From Rhodospirillales bacterium (lineage in GTDB: Bacteria; Pseudomonadota; Alphaproteobacteria; ATCC43930; CGMCC-115725): DNA of 64,000 bases. The stretch lies in assembly GCA_028288725.1 (NCBI GenBank), contig JAQGIC010000058.1, positions 1 through 64,000 on the forward strand, in the 5' to 3' direction. The notes under the pieces were generated by a model. That model ran no database searches. It had not been told where the DNA came from and saw only the letters and a list, made by a program, of their open reading frames with translations. The position numbers and the translations under genes are program-made. This document shows, piece by piece, positions 6,734 to 16,600 of the stretch. How positions within the stretch are numbered: position 1 is the first letter of the stretch; each line of letters starts with the position of its first letter.

Positions 6734-9337
6734 ATGTTCAGGGAATCATCGCCGCTGTCAGCGGTCAGTGCCGGCTATCTCGAAAATCTCTACGATCGGT
6801 TTTGCTTGAGCCCCGACGGCGTGGATGAAAGCTGGCGCTTGCTGTTCGGCGTGCTGGAGGCCACGGCCATCGAGCCCGCCGCTTCTGGTCTCGACACGCG
6901 CCGGGCGGCATTGGCCGAGGCGCTCAGGCATTGGGGGCATCTCTCCGCGCGCCTCAACCCGCTGGCGACACCGCAACCTTTGCCGGATGTCGAGGCGTTT
7001 GCGGCACATCTGCCGCCGCAGGCCCGGCCGCTCGATATTCTGCGGGCGCTCTATTGCGGCAGCCTGGCGATCGAGACGGCGCATATCGACGACGCGACGC
7101 TCAGGAACTGGCTGATTGGCCGCTATGAGGCGGTTGCCCTTGCAACGCCGCCCGGCGACGAGGTCGCCATGCTCGGTGACCTCATCCGCGCGGACACGTT
7201 CGAAGCGTTCCTCGCCCGCAAATTCCCGACCAAGAAGCGCTTCGGCGCCGAAGGGGCGGAGGCGATCATCGTGCTGCTGCGCGAGGTGCTGCGCCAGGCC
7301 GCAGGTGCCGGCGTCACCCATGTGGTGATCGGCACCATGCATCGCGGCCGCCTCAACTTAATGACCAATATCCTCGGCCGCTCGGCGACCCGTCTCTTCG
7401 CCGAGATTAAGGGGGCCCATCCCTTTGCCGCCGACACGGCGCGTCCCGGCGACGTGCCTTATCACCTGGGCGACCGGGCGATGGTCGAGACCGGTGCCGG
7501 CGCGCTGGACGTGACCGTGCTGGCCAACCCGTCGCATCTGGAAGCGGTCGATCCGGTGGCGCTCGGCCGGGCCCGGGCCCTGCAGGACGGCCTTGGCGCC
7601 GCCCGGGTGCTGCCGATCATCCTGCATACGGACGCGGCGGTCATCGGTCAGGGGGTCGTGGCCGAGACGCTGCAGCTGGGCGGCACCGCGGGCTTCAGCA
7701 CCGGCGGCACGCTCCATGTGATCATCAACAACCAACTGGGCTTCACCACGGAACCCAGCGAGGCGCGCACCTCGACCTATTGCACGGGCGCCTGGAAGGC
7801 GATCGACAGCTGCATCCTGCATGTGAACGGCGACGATGTGGCGGCCGCCTCGCGCGCGGCCGAACTCGCGATCGGCTGGCGGCAGACCCATGCCCGCGAT
7901 GCGGTGATCGATTTCGTCTGCTACCGGCGCAACGGCCATAACGAGATCGACGAGCCGACCTTTACCCAGCCGGTGATGTACCGCCAGATCGCCCAGCAGG
8001 AACCGGTGGCCGCCATGACCGCCCGCCGCCTGGTCTTGGCTGGACGGGTCACGGCCGAGGCGGTCGAGAAGCAAGCGGAGACCTTCCGGGCGGCCTTGTC
8101 AGCGGCCTATGACGCCAGCGCGGACTATCGCGTCAACGAAAGCGGCTATCCTGTCATGCCGGTCGGGACGGCGCGGCCGACGGGCGCGGATTTGGACCGC
8201 CTGCGCATGATCGCGGATACGCTGGCGGCAGAACCGCAGTGGATGGCGCTCCACCCGAAGATGGGCCGGTTGCTGCAGCAGCGCGTTATCGGCGATGACG
8301 GGATCGCCTGGCCGATGGCGGAGGCGCTGGCATTCGGCAGTCTGCTGCTCGACGGCACCGACGTGCGGCTGACCGGGCAGGACGTGGTGCGCGGCGCCTT
8401 CTCCCATCGGCACTTCAGCCTGGTCGATAATCTGAGCGGTGCCAGACATATCGGGCTCACGGCCCTCGGAGCGACGGGCCGCTTCTCGCTCCACAACAGT
8501 CCGCTCTCCGAATATGCCGTGCTCGGGTTCGAATATGGCTACAGCCTGGAGCGGCTGGACGCGCTGACGATCTGGGAGGCGCAGTTCGGCGATTTCGCCA
8601 ATGGCGCCCAGATCATCCTCGACCAGTTCATCGCGGCGGCAGAGGAGAAATGGTGCACACCGTCGGGGCTGGTCGTGCTGTTGCCACACGGGCTGGAGGG
8701 GCAGGGGCCGGAGCATTCCTCGGCCCGGTTCGAGAGATGGCTGCAGATGACGGCCGGCACCAACATGCGGATCGTCAACCCCTCGACGCCGGCCAATTAT
8801 TTCCACCTGCTGCGTCGCCAGGTCTGTGCGTCCGAGCGGCGGCCGATGCTCGTCATGAGCCCGAAGCGGCTGCTACGCCTGCCGGCCGCGATGTCGCCGT
8901 TGGATGATTTCGCCCCGGACCGGTCGTTCGAACCGCTGGTGACGAGCGCTGCCGGCGATATGGTCGATCGCATTCTGCTGTGCAGCGGAAAGATCGCCTA
9001 TGACCTCGAAGCCGAGCGGGCTCTGCGGCAGGCGGAAAAGGTGGCGATCGTCCGGATCGAAGAACTCTTCCCGCTGCCGTCCGACGCGTTGACAGCGCTG
9101 TTCCGCCGCTGGCCCGCGGCCCCCTGCGTCTGGGTGCAGGAGGAGCCGGAGAACATGGGCGCCTGGTCCTGGCTCGACCGCCGGATCGAACGGCTCCGGC
9201 GCGATGCCGGGGCCCTGCAGCCGACGATGCTCTATGTGGGCCGCGCCCCATCCGGCTCGCCGGCCGGGTCCTTCCATGGCGACCATGATGCCGACCAGGC
9301 CGCGATCGTCGCCCGAGCGTTCGAGGTGACGGCATGA
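6734..9337 (+). CDS. 2-oxoglutarate dehydrogenase E1-type, thiamine-diphosphate-dependent enzyme
   Basis: An 867-residue homologue of the 2-oxoglutarate dehydrogenase E1 component (SucA/DHTKD1 family), which uses thiamine diphosphate to decarboxylate a 2-oxoacid. Visible signatures are the N-terminal YLENLYDRFCLSPDGVDESW segment (the E1 N-terminal helix), HRGRLNLMTNIL, GDVPYHLG, NPSHLEAVDPVALGRARA, GQGVVAETLQLGG with NNQLGFTT, VNGDDV and CYRRNGHNEIDEP for cofactor binding, and LPHGLEGQGPEHSSARFER near residue 650. It is shorter than typical SucA (about 930-990). No E2 (sucB) or lpd gene follows, unlike the usual suc operon, so this looks like a second, separately regulated E1. Its LysR neighbour suggests control by an organic acid. 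The exact substrate cannot be read from the sequence. Confidence 0.88.
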   Translation: MFRESSPLSAVSAGYLENLYDRFCLSPDGVDESWRLLFGVLEATAIEPAASGLDTRRAALAEALRHWGHLSARLNPLATPQPLPDVEAFAAHLPPQARPLDILRALYCGSLAIETAHIDDATLRNWLIGRYEAVALATPPGDEVAMLGDLIRADTFEAFLARKFPTKKRFGAEGAEAIIVLLREVLRQAAGAGVTHVVIGTMHRGRLNLMTNILGRSATRLFAEIKGAHPFAADTARPGDVPYHLGDRAMVETGAGALDVTVLANPSHLEAVDPVALGRARALQDGLGAARVLPIILHTDAAVIGQGVVAETLQLGGTAGFSTGGTLHVIINNQLGFTTEPSEARTSTYCTGAWKAIDSCILHVNGDDVAAASRAAELAIGWRQTHARDAVIDFVCYRRNGHNEIDEPTFTQPVMYRQIAQQEPVAAMTARRLVLAGRVTAEAVEKQAETFRAALSAAYDASADYRVNESGYPVMPVGTARPTGADLDRLRMIADTLAAEPQWMALHPKMGRLLQQRVIGDDGIAWPMAEALAFGSLLLDGTDVRLTGQDVVRGAFSHRHFSLVDNLSGARHIGLTALGATGRFSLHNSPLSEYAVLGFEYGYSLERLDALTIWEAQFGDFANGAQIILDQFIAAAEEKWCTPSGLVVLLPHGLEGQGPEHSSARFERWLQMTAGTNMRIVNPSTPANYFHLLRRQVCASERRPMLVMSPKRLLRLPAAMSPLDDFAPDRSFEPLVTSAAGDMVDRILLCSGKIAYDLEAERALRQAEKVAIVRIEELFPLPSDALTALFRRWPAAPCVWVQEEPENMGAWSWLDRRIERLRRDAGALQPTMLYVGRAPSGSPAGSFHGDHDADQAAIVARAFEVTA

Positions 9338-9411
9338 GTGCCGCGGCCGGTATCCATGCCTCGATCCGGGCATGATCTCGCAGCCCCTGCAGCGGATCGG
9401 CGGCTCCGCGC

Positions 9412-9756
9412 TCAGGTTTCCGGAGCCCGGACGAAGCACATGATCCCCATCTGCCTGGTCCAGCAGACGATGGCACTGCCGGCGGGATTGTCGGCGCGCT
9501 GCAGCACTTTCTCCGGCGGCACCGGCTGCCAGCGGTTCTCGATCCAGACTTCGTAACCGCCTGCCGTCGTTCGATACTCCGCCGGACGGCAATCGGCGAT
9601 GGAACAGCAGCTGACCCCCGTGTTCGGCTGACGAAGACTTTGGAACCAGGGGCTGAGAGCCGGGTCGGCATCGGCAGGCGGGGCTGCTCGGACGGGCGCT
9701 GGGACAAGCAGCAGTCCGAGAATGCCGAGGTGAATTATCCACCGAGCTTTCCACAT
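9412..9756 (-). CDS. small secreted cysteine-containing protein
   Basis: A 114-residue protein with a clear signal peptide (hydrophobic IIHLGILGLLLVPAPVRA, probable cleavage after the APVRA-AP region). The mature part has a CCSIADCR motif and two further cysteines (IVCW, IMCF), suggesting disulfide bonding in the periplasm, plus a GGYEVWIENRWQPVP segment. No named family is recognised. It converges with the E1 gene, ending 75 bases from it. The ATG at 9756 has a moderate GCGAGAT ribosome site. Confidence 0.7.
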   Translation of the reverse strand: MWKARWIIHLGILGLLLVPAPVRAAPPADADPALSPWFQSLRQPNTGVSCCSIADCRPAEYRTTAGGYEVWIENRWQPVPPEKVLQRADNPAGSAIVCWTRQMGIMCFVRAPET

Positions 9757-9983
9757 GAACGTGATCTCGCCGCCGCCACTCGGTTGATCTAACGCTCACA
9801 CCGTCGCTTCGTTCAGAATTTCGCTCATCAGTCTTTTAAAGCCATACGCGGGGCGGTGGTTGCCAAGCGGCATCCTGCCTTGGCCGCGGGAGAGGCTGAT
9901 CGCACCACGCCATCGAGCAAAAGTTTGGAACGCCCGCCCGAACCCCCGTGTTGAACCTGCTTATCGCACGAGGAGCGAAAGTC

Positions 9984-10253
9984 ATGGCGCAAACCACGAT
10001 GTCCGACGCTTTCAACGCGGCGGCCGAGAAGTTGCAAGATCGTGTCGCAGCCCTTGGAGATCAGGCCAACTATCAGGTCCGCAAGCAGAGGCCGCGTGCC
10101 GAGCGGGCGCTCCGTGCCGGTTATGACGAGGCTGCCCGCGCCACCCTCTCGATCGCGCGCAGTCGGTCGGTTCAGGGATGGATCGTCGCGGGCGCGATCG
10201 GGTTGATCATCGGCTCGATTCTGCTCGGTCGCCGGGACTCCAAGGGCCGGTAA
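9984..10253 (+). CDS. small tail-anchored protein, ElaB/YqjD-like
   Basis: An 89-residue protein with an amphipathic helical N terminus (AFNAAAEKLQDRVAALGDQANYQVRKQRPRAE) and a C-terminal glycine-zipper membrane segment (GWIVAGAIGLIIGSILLGRR). This layout is like the DUF883/ElaB/YqjD ribosome-associated inner-membrane proteins. ATG at 9984 is chosen because a consensus AGGAG lies at 9971, while the upstream in-frame start has none. It converges with the phasin gene; a strong stem-loop separates them. Confidence 0.72.
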   Translation: MAQTTMSDAFNAAAEKLQDRVAALGDQANYQVRKQRPRAERALRAGYDEAARATLSIARSRSVQGWIVAGAIGLIIGSILLGRRDSKGR

Positions 10254-10277
10254 TCCGCGCCCGATCAATAACGTCTC

Positions 10278-10311
10278 AGCATGGTTCGACTGCGCGTAAT
10301 CGAACCATGCT
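10278..10311. terminator. bidirectional stem-loop between convergent genes
   Basis: Perfect 12-base inverted repeat (AGCATGGTTCGA at 10278-10289 and its complement at 10300-10311) with a 10-base loop. It lies 25 bases after the small-protein stop codon, and its right arm contains the TAG stop of the phasin gene. There is no T-tract, so it may act with Rho or as an mRNA 3' end stabiliser. Confidence 0.65.
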
Positions 10312-10942
10312 AGGCTTGGCCGCGAGCGCTTTGAGCGGCTCTGCCTTCCAAGGACCGGCCGGCGTTTTTCGCGGTTTGCCCCATCAAACCCAGCATGGTG
10401 GTCATGACATCGATCCAGTAGGCGACCCCATCGCGGTAGAGGTCGCGTTGCGCTTCCGCCAGTTCCACCGGCGAGCTGCAACGAAGCAGATCCTGGGGCC
10501 GCCGCGTCGCTTGATCGATCGACTTGTTGAGCAGATCGAACCAGGAATGCTGCATCTGCTGCATGCCGCGCCCGAGGGTCGAGAACGCCAGCATCAAGGC
10601 TTGGACGTCGTCGGCCGTGCTTTCCGTGGTCTCGCGATAGATGTCGGTGACCCGGGCGGCGGTCTTGATATTCTGCCGGCCCTGATCCTGGCCGAGTCCG
10701 GCGATCTGCCCTTGCACCTCCGCCGCCGCGCGCAAGCCCATGCGGGCAACATCGTGAGACTGCTCGGCCGTCCGGTGGGCCGTCTCGACCGCGCCGGCGA
10801 CCTGTCGCTTGGCCGCTTCCGTTGCGTCACTGGCCACATTCTTGGCCTCGCGGGCGCCCCGGTCGACGGTTCGTTTGGTATCGGCATGCTCCGTGGCTGG
10901 GCGACTGCCGCCGGGGCTGGTCTCATGCGCTGAATCTGTCAT
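10310..10942 (-). CDS. phasin family protein
   Basis: A 210-residue protein: a charged, low-complexity N terminus (about 1-90, with repeated AKR/VAGAVETAHRTAEQ heptad-like patterns) and a phasin-type helical C-terminal half (FSTLGRGMQQMQHSWFDLLNKSIDQATRRPQDLL then SPVELAEAQRDLYRDGVAYWIDV). Phasins coat polyhydroxyalkanoate granules or act as stress chaperones. The start at 10942 is fixed by an AAAGGAGAT ribosome site; the frame is open further upstream but without one. No pha genes are nearby. The family call is likely; the granule role is inferred. Confidence 0.78.
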   Translation of the reverse strand: MTDSAHETSPGGSRPATEHADTKRTVDRGAREAKNVASDATEAAKRQVAGAVETAHRTAEQSHDVARMGLRAAAEVQGQIAGLGQDQGRQNIKTAARVTDIYRETTESTADDVQALMLAFSTLGRGMQQMQHSWFDLLNKSIDQATRRPQDLLRCSSPVELAEAQRDLYRDGVAYWIDVMTTMLGLMGQTAKNAGRSLEGRAAQSARGQA

Positions 10943-11158
10943 CTCGAAATCTCCTTTGGCGATGATTGGATCATTTGGGGGTGCGACGGTGCTTTGGGTG
11001 GCGAATGTTCGAAGATGGCGTGACGCCGGCCGTCCCATCCCAACTTGGCCGAGCCGCAGGAGATCCCTTGCCCCAGAAATTTCATATTCACCCGGGGCCC
11101 CCTTTGTGCGGAACGACCACCGGCCAAGACGGATTGAACCGGCGAGGGGAGCGATGCC

Positions 11159-12643
11159 ATGGCCGATGAAATCCCGCGCGAGATCGAACTGAAGCTGGCT
11201 TTCCGGCCCCGTGATCGTCGCCGGCTTGAACAGGAACTGTCCGGCTCGGTCTCGCCGCCGCAGCGCCTGGTATCGACCTATTTCGACACGAGCGATCGAA
11301 GACTGGCCGAGCACGGTCTCAGTCTCAGGGTTCGACGCAACGGTGTCGGCCGCATACAGACGCTGAAGGCCCTGGATCGCGGTCCGGCGGCTGCGGCCGA
11401 GCGGAACGAATGGGAATGGCGCATCGCCGGCGATAGACCGGAACCCGCGCTTTTGGCCGAAACGCCTTTCGCGGGTTTGCTCGACGACTCATCGCTTCTG
11501 GTGCCCCGGTTCAGAACCGAAGTCGACCGATCGGTTCATCTGCTGAAGCCGGCCAAACGCATCCGGATCGAGGCCGCGCTCGACGACGGCCTGATCATCG
11601 CCGGCGAGCGGCAAGAGGCGCTGCATGAATTGGAACTGGAACTGAAGCGCGGCCGACGGGATGCGCTTTACGACTTTGCGCTTCGCTTGAACGAGATCGT
11701 CCCGTTGACCTTCGCGACGGAGAGCAAGTTCGACCGGGGCGAAGCGCTGAAAACCGGCCAAGCCGCGGGCGCCGCCAAGACGGCGACGCCCGAGCTCGGC
11801 CGGGAGATGCCGGTCGACCGCGCCGTTAAAATCGTCCTTGTCACGGCGCTGGGCGGATTGCTCGCCAATCTTGCGCCGACTTTGCAGGGCGGTGTCGAGG
11901 GATTGCATCAGTTGCGCGTCTCGCTCCGCCGTCTGCGGGCGGATCTGGTGCTGTTCAAACCGTTGCTGGATACGGACCAGGCGCGGCGCGCCAATGACGC
12001 GCTTCGTCGGATGGGCCGCATCCTGGGCGATGCGCGCGACTGGGATGTGTTCGCGCTGGAAACCTTGCCGACGATCGCGGCCAAGGGCAGGACCTGGCCG
12101 CACCTGTTGCTGCAGCCGGCCGAAATCAAGCGAAAGGCCGTGCGCGCCACGGTCGAGGATATATTGCTCGGACCGGAACTCACCGCGCTGGTACTCTCGC
12201 TCGCGGCATGGATCGAGCGGGGGCTGTCAGCCGATGACGGGCCGGTTCGCCGGGTCGCGGCCGGGCTGCTGGACCGCGTCGCCCGCAAAGCCCGTAAACG
12301 CGGCAAGCACCTGCGGCGACTGGACGGGCCGGAACTTCACGCGGTTCGGAAATCGATGAAAAAACTTCGCTACGCCGTTGCCGCATTGGCGCCTCTGTTC
12401 GACAAGCGCGATGTCGCCCGGTACCTGGACGACTGCAAGTCCTTGCAGAAGCTGCTGGGGCGCATCAACGACGCGGCGGCTGCGGAGCGGTTGGCTGCCG
12501 AGACGGTATCGCCGCAGCGCAAGGATCTGCAGGGGCCGAAGCTCTCACTGGAAAAATGGGTCCGCGGGCGGCAACGGCGAGCCCAGGGCAAGCTGGGCGA
12601 CGCCTGGTCCGACTTTCGCGCCGCCCGGCCGTTTTGGCGGTAA
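11159..12643 (+). CDS. CYTH and CHAD domain-containing protein
   Basis: A 494-residue fusion. The N-terminal CYTH domain (residues about 5-200) has the diagnostic ExExK motif (E8, E10, K12) and alternating charged strands of the triphosphate tunnel fold (RLVSTYFDTSDRRLAEHGLSLRVR). The C-terminal CHAD domain (about 220-490) is helical and rich in conserved His and Arg: VEGLHQLRVSLRRLRADLVLF, LGDARDWDVF and LHAVRKSMKKLRYAVAAL are the usual CHAD signatures. CYTH proteins in bacteria are often inorganic triphosphatases, and CHAD binds polyphosphate. Start ATG at 11159 follows a GGGGAG. It is divergent from the phasin gene, consistent with a polyphosphate/storage context. Confidence 0.92.
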   Translation: MADEIPREIELKLAFRPRDRRRLEQELSGSVSPPQRLVSTYFDTSDRRLAEHGLSLRVRRNGVGRIQTLKALDRGPAAAAERNEWEWRIAGDRPEPALLAETPFAGLLDDSSLLVPRFRTEVDRSVHLLKPAKRIRIEAALDDGLIIAGERQEALHELELELKRGRRDALYDFALRLNEIVPLTFATESKFDRGEALKTGQAAGAAKTATPELGREMPVDRAVKIVLVTALGGLLANLAPTLQGGVEGLHQLRVSLRRLRADLVLFKPLLDTDQARRANDALRRMGRILGDARDWDVFALETLPTIAAKGRTWPHLLLQPAEIKRKAVRATVEDILLGPELTALVLSLAAWIERGLSADDGPVRRVAAGLLDRVARKARKRGKHLRRLDGPELHAVRKSMKKLRYAVAALAPLFDKRDVARYLDDCKSLQKLLGRINDAAAAERLAAETVSPQRKDLQGPKLSLEKWVRGRQRRAQGKLGDAWSDFRAARPFWR

Positions 12644-12768
12644 AGGCCCCTCCCCAAAAGCTGCCGGACAGCGGTGCTGCGGTCGATGCCGCGGAGCGCG
12701 CGATCGGATCGGAACCCCGCGGACGGTAACCGTGTTCTGCCTCGGGTTGTAATGGACCGGAAAAACCG

Positions 12769-13266
12769 ATGGCCACGCTGGAAGCGTCCGAAAAGAAATT
12801 CGTTCTTCAAAAGGTTCAGCCGGCGTTGCTCGGCTTGATGGACGGCGCGGTCTCGACGCTGGCACCGATTTTTGCGGCGGCCGGCCTTTCGCAACATTCG
12901 AGGGACGCATTCTTCGTCGGTCTTGCGGCATCGGTCGGCGCCGGGATCAGCATGGGATTGGCCGAGGCGCTCTCGGACGACGGTGAAGTCACCGGCAGAG
13001 GCAGTCCCTGGGCTCGCGGCGCCATCACCGGCATCGCGACGGCCATCGGCGGGATGCTCCACACCTTCCCGTTTTTGATCAGCGACGTCCAAATGGCGCT
13101 TCATGTCGCCTATGTCGTCGTCGCCATCGAATTGCTCGCCATTGCCGCAATTCGGTATCGCTTCATGCACTCGCCGCTGGTCCAGACGATCGGGCAGGTG
13201 ATCGTCGGCGGTGGCATCGTCTTCGGCATCGGCCTTTGGCTTGGCCAGATCGGTGCAGGGGAATGA
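12769..13266 (+). CDS. VIT-type membrane protein (erythrin-VIT C-terminal domain only)
   Basis: A 165-residue polytopic protein that matches the VIT1/CCC1-like membrane domain found at the C terminus of membrane-bound ferritin (erythrin-VIT/MbfA) proteins: [47 protein letters not shown], then three more membrane segments ending in [19 protein letters not shown]. These domains export or store Fe2+ or Mn2+. Unlike MbfA it has no rubrerythrin/ferritin-like N-terminal domain, and no such gene is adjacent. The ATG start gives exactly the domain boundary. Iron or manganese transport is inferred from the family. Confidence 0.82.
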   Translation: MATLEASEKKFVLQKVQPALLGLMDGAVSTLAPIFAAAGLSQHSRDAFFVGLAASVGAGISMGLAEALSDDGEVTGRGSPWARGAITGIATAIGGMLHTFPFLISDVQMALHVAYVVVAIELLAIAAIRYRFMHSPLVQTIGQVIVGGGIVFGIGLWLGQIGAGE

Positions 13267-13645
13267 GGGTCTGAACCAGGCAGGTGACCGAGTTGCGATA
13301 AGAATTCGCGCCATGGTCGATTCCCCGAACAGAAGCTTAAGTCGGAAACCGCCCCGACTGCCGGCCGCTTTTGGCGAGGCACAACCGACGGGGCGCCATG
13401 CGGGCCACTTTATCCCCGGATTCGTTTCACCGGCGGGCGAGGCCCGCCAAACAGTGCGTCGTCAGAGTGGGGTCGTCGAAAACTCGATGGGTGCCCGGAA
13501 CGACGAAACGTCTTCCCCGTTCCCTGCAGGTGAAATAATTTATTGATTTACCGGCGTTTGAGAACGAGCTAGAGCGACATTATCGATACTGCCTGAAACG
13601 CGCGGTGGCGTTGTCTTGCCCTGCGTTGCTGCTATGGGACCGGCC
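13267..13645. other. intergenic region upstream of the poly-HAMP kinase
   Basis: About 380 bases with no supported gene. Composition falls to AT-rich around 13535-13585 (AATAATTTATTGATT), which is a plausible promoter area for the kinase. In-frame ATG codons at 13634 and 13646 and a TTG at 13616 compete as starts of the downstream gene. Confidence 0.5.
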
Positions 13646-16600
13646 ATGCAAGAACAGTCCGAAGCGAACGGAAATGTGGGTGTAGGCGGCTTGTCGAGAA
13701 ACGGCCGCCCTGGGCCCGACGGTCCGGCGCCTCTGGATGAAACGATCGATCTGAACCGGCTCCTCGGTGCGCTTCAGGCGATGCGGGTCGGCGATTTTTC
13801 GGTCCGGCTGGACGGCAATCAGACCGGGATCGCCGGCAAGGTCGCCGACACGTTCAACGAAATCGTCGCGGCCAATGAGCGCATGGCTCAGCAGCTGGAG
13901 CTGGTCGGGCAAGTGGTCGGGCGCGAGGGCAAGACTCGCAAGCGGGTCAAATTCGGTCTGCTGCATGGCGCCTGGGGCGAGATGGAAGGGTCGATCAATA
14001 CGCTGATCGACGATCTTCTGTGGCCGACCACGGCCGTGACGCGCGCGATCACGGCCGTGGCCCAGGGCGATCTGCTGCAGACCGTCCGGCTCGACGTCGA
14101 CGGTCGCCCGCTCAAAGGCGAATTTCTGCGCTCGGCAACCATCGTCAACACGATGATCAAGCAGCTGAGCGTGTTCACCTCGGAAGTGACGCGCGTGGCG
14201 CGCGAGGTCGGCACCGACGGCAAGCTCGGCGGCCAGGCGCTGGTGCCGGGCGTCGCCGGCACCTGGAAGGATCTGACCGACAGCGTCAACGCCATGTGCG
14301 GCAATCTGACCGACCAGGTGCGCAATATTGCCCAAGTCACGACCGCCGTGGCGCGCGGCGACCTGTCGCGCAAGATCACGGTCGACGTGCGCGGCGAAAT
14401 CCTCGAACTGAAGGACACCATCAACACGATGGTGGACCAGCTGAACGCCTTCGCATCCGAAGTGACGCGCGTCGCGCGCGAAGTCGGGACCGAGGGGCGG
14501 CTCGGCGGCCAGGCGGCCGTGCCCGGCGTCGCCGGCACCTGGAAGGATCTGACCGACAACGTCAATTCGATGGCCGGCAATCTGACGGCCCAGGTGCGCA
14601 ACATCGCCGAGGTCGCGACCGCCATCGCCGGCGGCGATCTGTCCAAGAAGATCACGGTCAATGTCTCGGGCGAGATCCTGCAGCTGAAGGAGACCATCAA
14701 CACGATGGTCGATCAGCTGAACGCGTTCGCAGGCGAAGTGACCCGCGTCGCGCGCGAGGTCGGTACCGACGGACGCCTGGGCGGCCAGGCCAACGTGCTG
14801 GGCGTCGCCGGCACCTGGAAGGATCTGACCGAGAGCGTCAATTCCATGGCGTCGAACCTGACCGCCCAGGTCCGCAACATCGCCGAAGTGTCGACCGCCA
14901 TCGCCAGCGGCGATCTGTCGAAGAAGATCACCGTCAATGTCTCGGGCGAAATTCTGCAGCTCAAAGACACCATCAACACGATGGTCGATCAGCTGAATGC
15001 GTTCGCGGGCGAGGTGACCCGCGTCGCGCGCGAGGTCGGTACTGAAGGCAAGCTCGGCGGTCAGGCCGAGGTGAAGGGCGTCGCCGGCACCTGGAAGGAT
15101 CTGACCGACAGCGTCAATTCCATGGCGTCGAACCTGACCGGTCAGGTCCGCAATATCGCCGAGGTCGCGACCGCCGTCGCCCAGGGCAATCTGTCGAAGA
15201 AGATCACGGTCAACGTCTCGGGCGAGATCCTGCAGCTGAAGGAGACCATCAACACGATGGTCGATCAGCTGAACGCATTCGCGGGCGAGGTGACGCGCGT
15301 CGCGCGCGAGGTCGGCACCGAGGGCCGTCTGGGCGGCCAGGCGGTGGTGCCGGGCGTCGCCGGCACCTGGGGCGATCTGACCGACAGCGTCAATTCGATG
15401 GCCGGCAACCTGACGGGCCAGGTGCGCAACATCGCCGAGGTCGCGACCGCGATCGCGAACGGCGACCTGTCGCGCAAGATCACGGTCGACGTGCGCGGCG
15501 AGATCCTTCAGCTGAAGGAAACGCTGAACACCATGGTCGATCAGCTCAACCGCTTCGCGGGCGAGGTGACGCGCGTCGCGCGCGAGGTCGGGACCGAGGG
15601 ACGGCTGGGCGGCCAGGCGCAGGTGCCCGGCGTCGCCGGCACCTGGAAGGACCTGACCGACAGCGTGAACTCCATGGCCGGCAACCTGACGGCCCAGGTC
15701 CGCAACATCGCCGAAGTGACGACGGCCGTGGCGCGCGGCGATCTCTCGCGCAAGATCACGGTCGACGTGAAGGGCGAAATTCTCGAACTGAAGAACACCA
15801 TCAACACGATGGTCGATCAGCTGAACGCCTTCGCGTCCGAAGTGACGCGCGTCGCGCGCGAGGTCGGCACCGAGGGCAAGCTTGGCGGGCAGGCCGTGGT
15901 CCCGGGCGTCGCGGGGACTTGGGGCGACTTGACTGACAACGTCAATTTCATGGCCTCGAACCTGACCGGCCAGGTGCGCAACATCGCCGAGGTCGCGACC
16001 GCGATCGCCAATGGCGACCTGTCCAAGAAGATCACGGTCGACGTGCGCGGCGAGATCCTGCTGCTCAAGGAAACCTTGAACACCATGGTCGAGCAGTTGC
16101 GCTCGTTCGCGGCCGAAGTGACGCGCGTCGCGCGCGAAGTCGGCACCGAGGGGCGCCTGGGCGGCCAGGCGGTTGTGCCGGGCGTCGGCGGCACCTGGAA
16201 GGACCTGACCGACAACGTCAACCTGCTGGCAGCCAATCTCACGACGCAGGTCCGCAACATCGCCGAGGTGACGACGGCCGTGGCGCGCGGCGATCTCTCG
16301 CGCAAGATCACGGTCGACGTGAAGGGCGAAATTCTCGAGCTGAAGAATACGATCAATACGATGGTTGATCAGCTGAACGCCTTCGCGTCCGAAGTGACGC
16401 GCGTCGCGCGCGAGGTCGGCACCGAGGGCAAGCTCGGTGGCCAGGCGGCCGTGCCCGGCGTTGCCGGCACCTGGAAGGACTTGACCGACACGGTCAACGT
16501 CATGGCCGCCAATCTGACTGAACAGGTCCGTGGCATCGTCAAGGTCGTGACCGCGGTCGCCAACGGCGATCTGGAGCAGAACCTGACGGTGAAGTCGATG

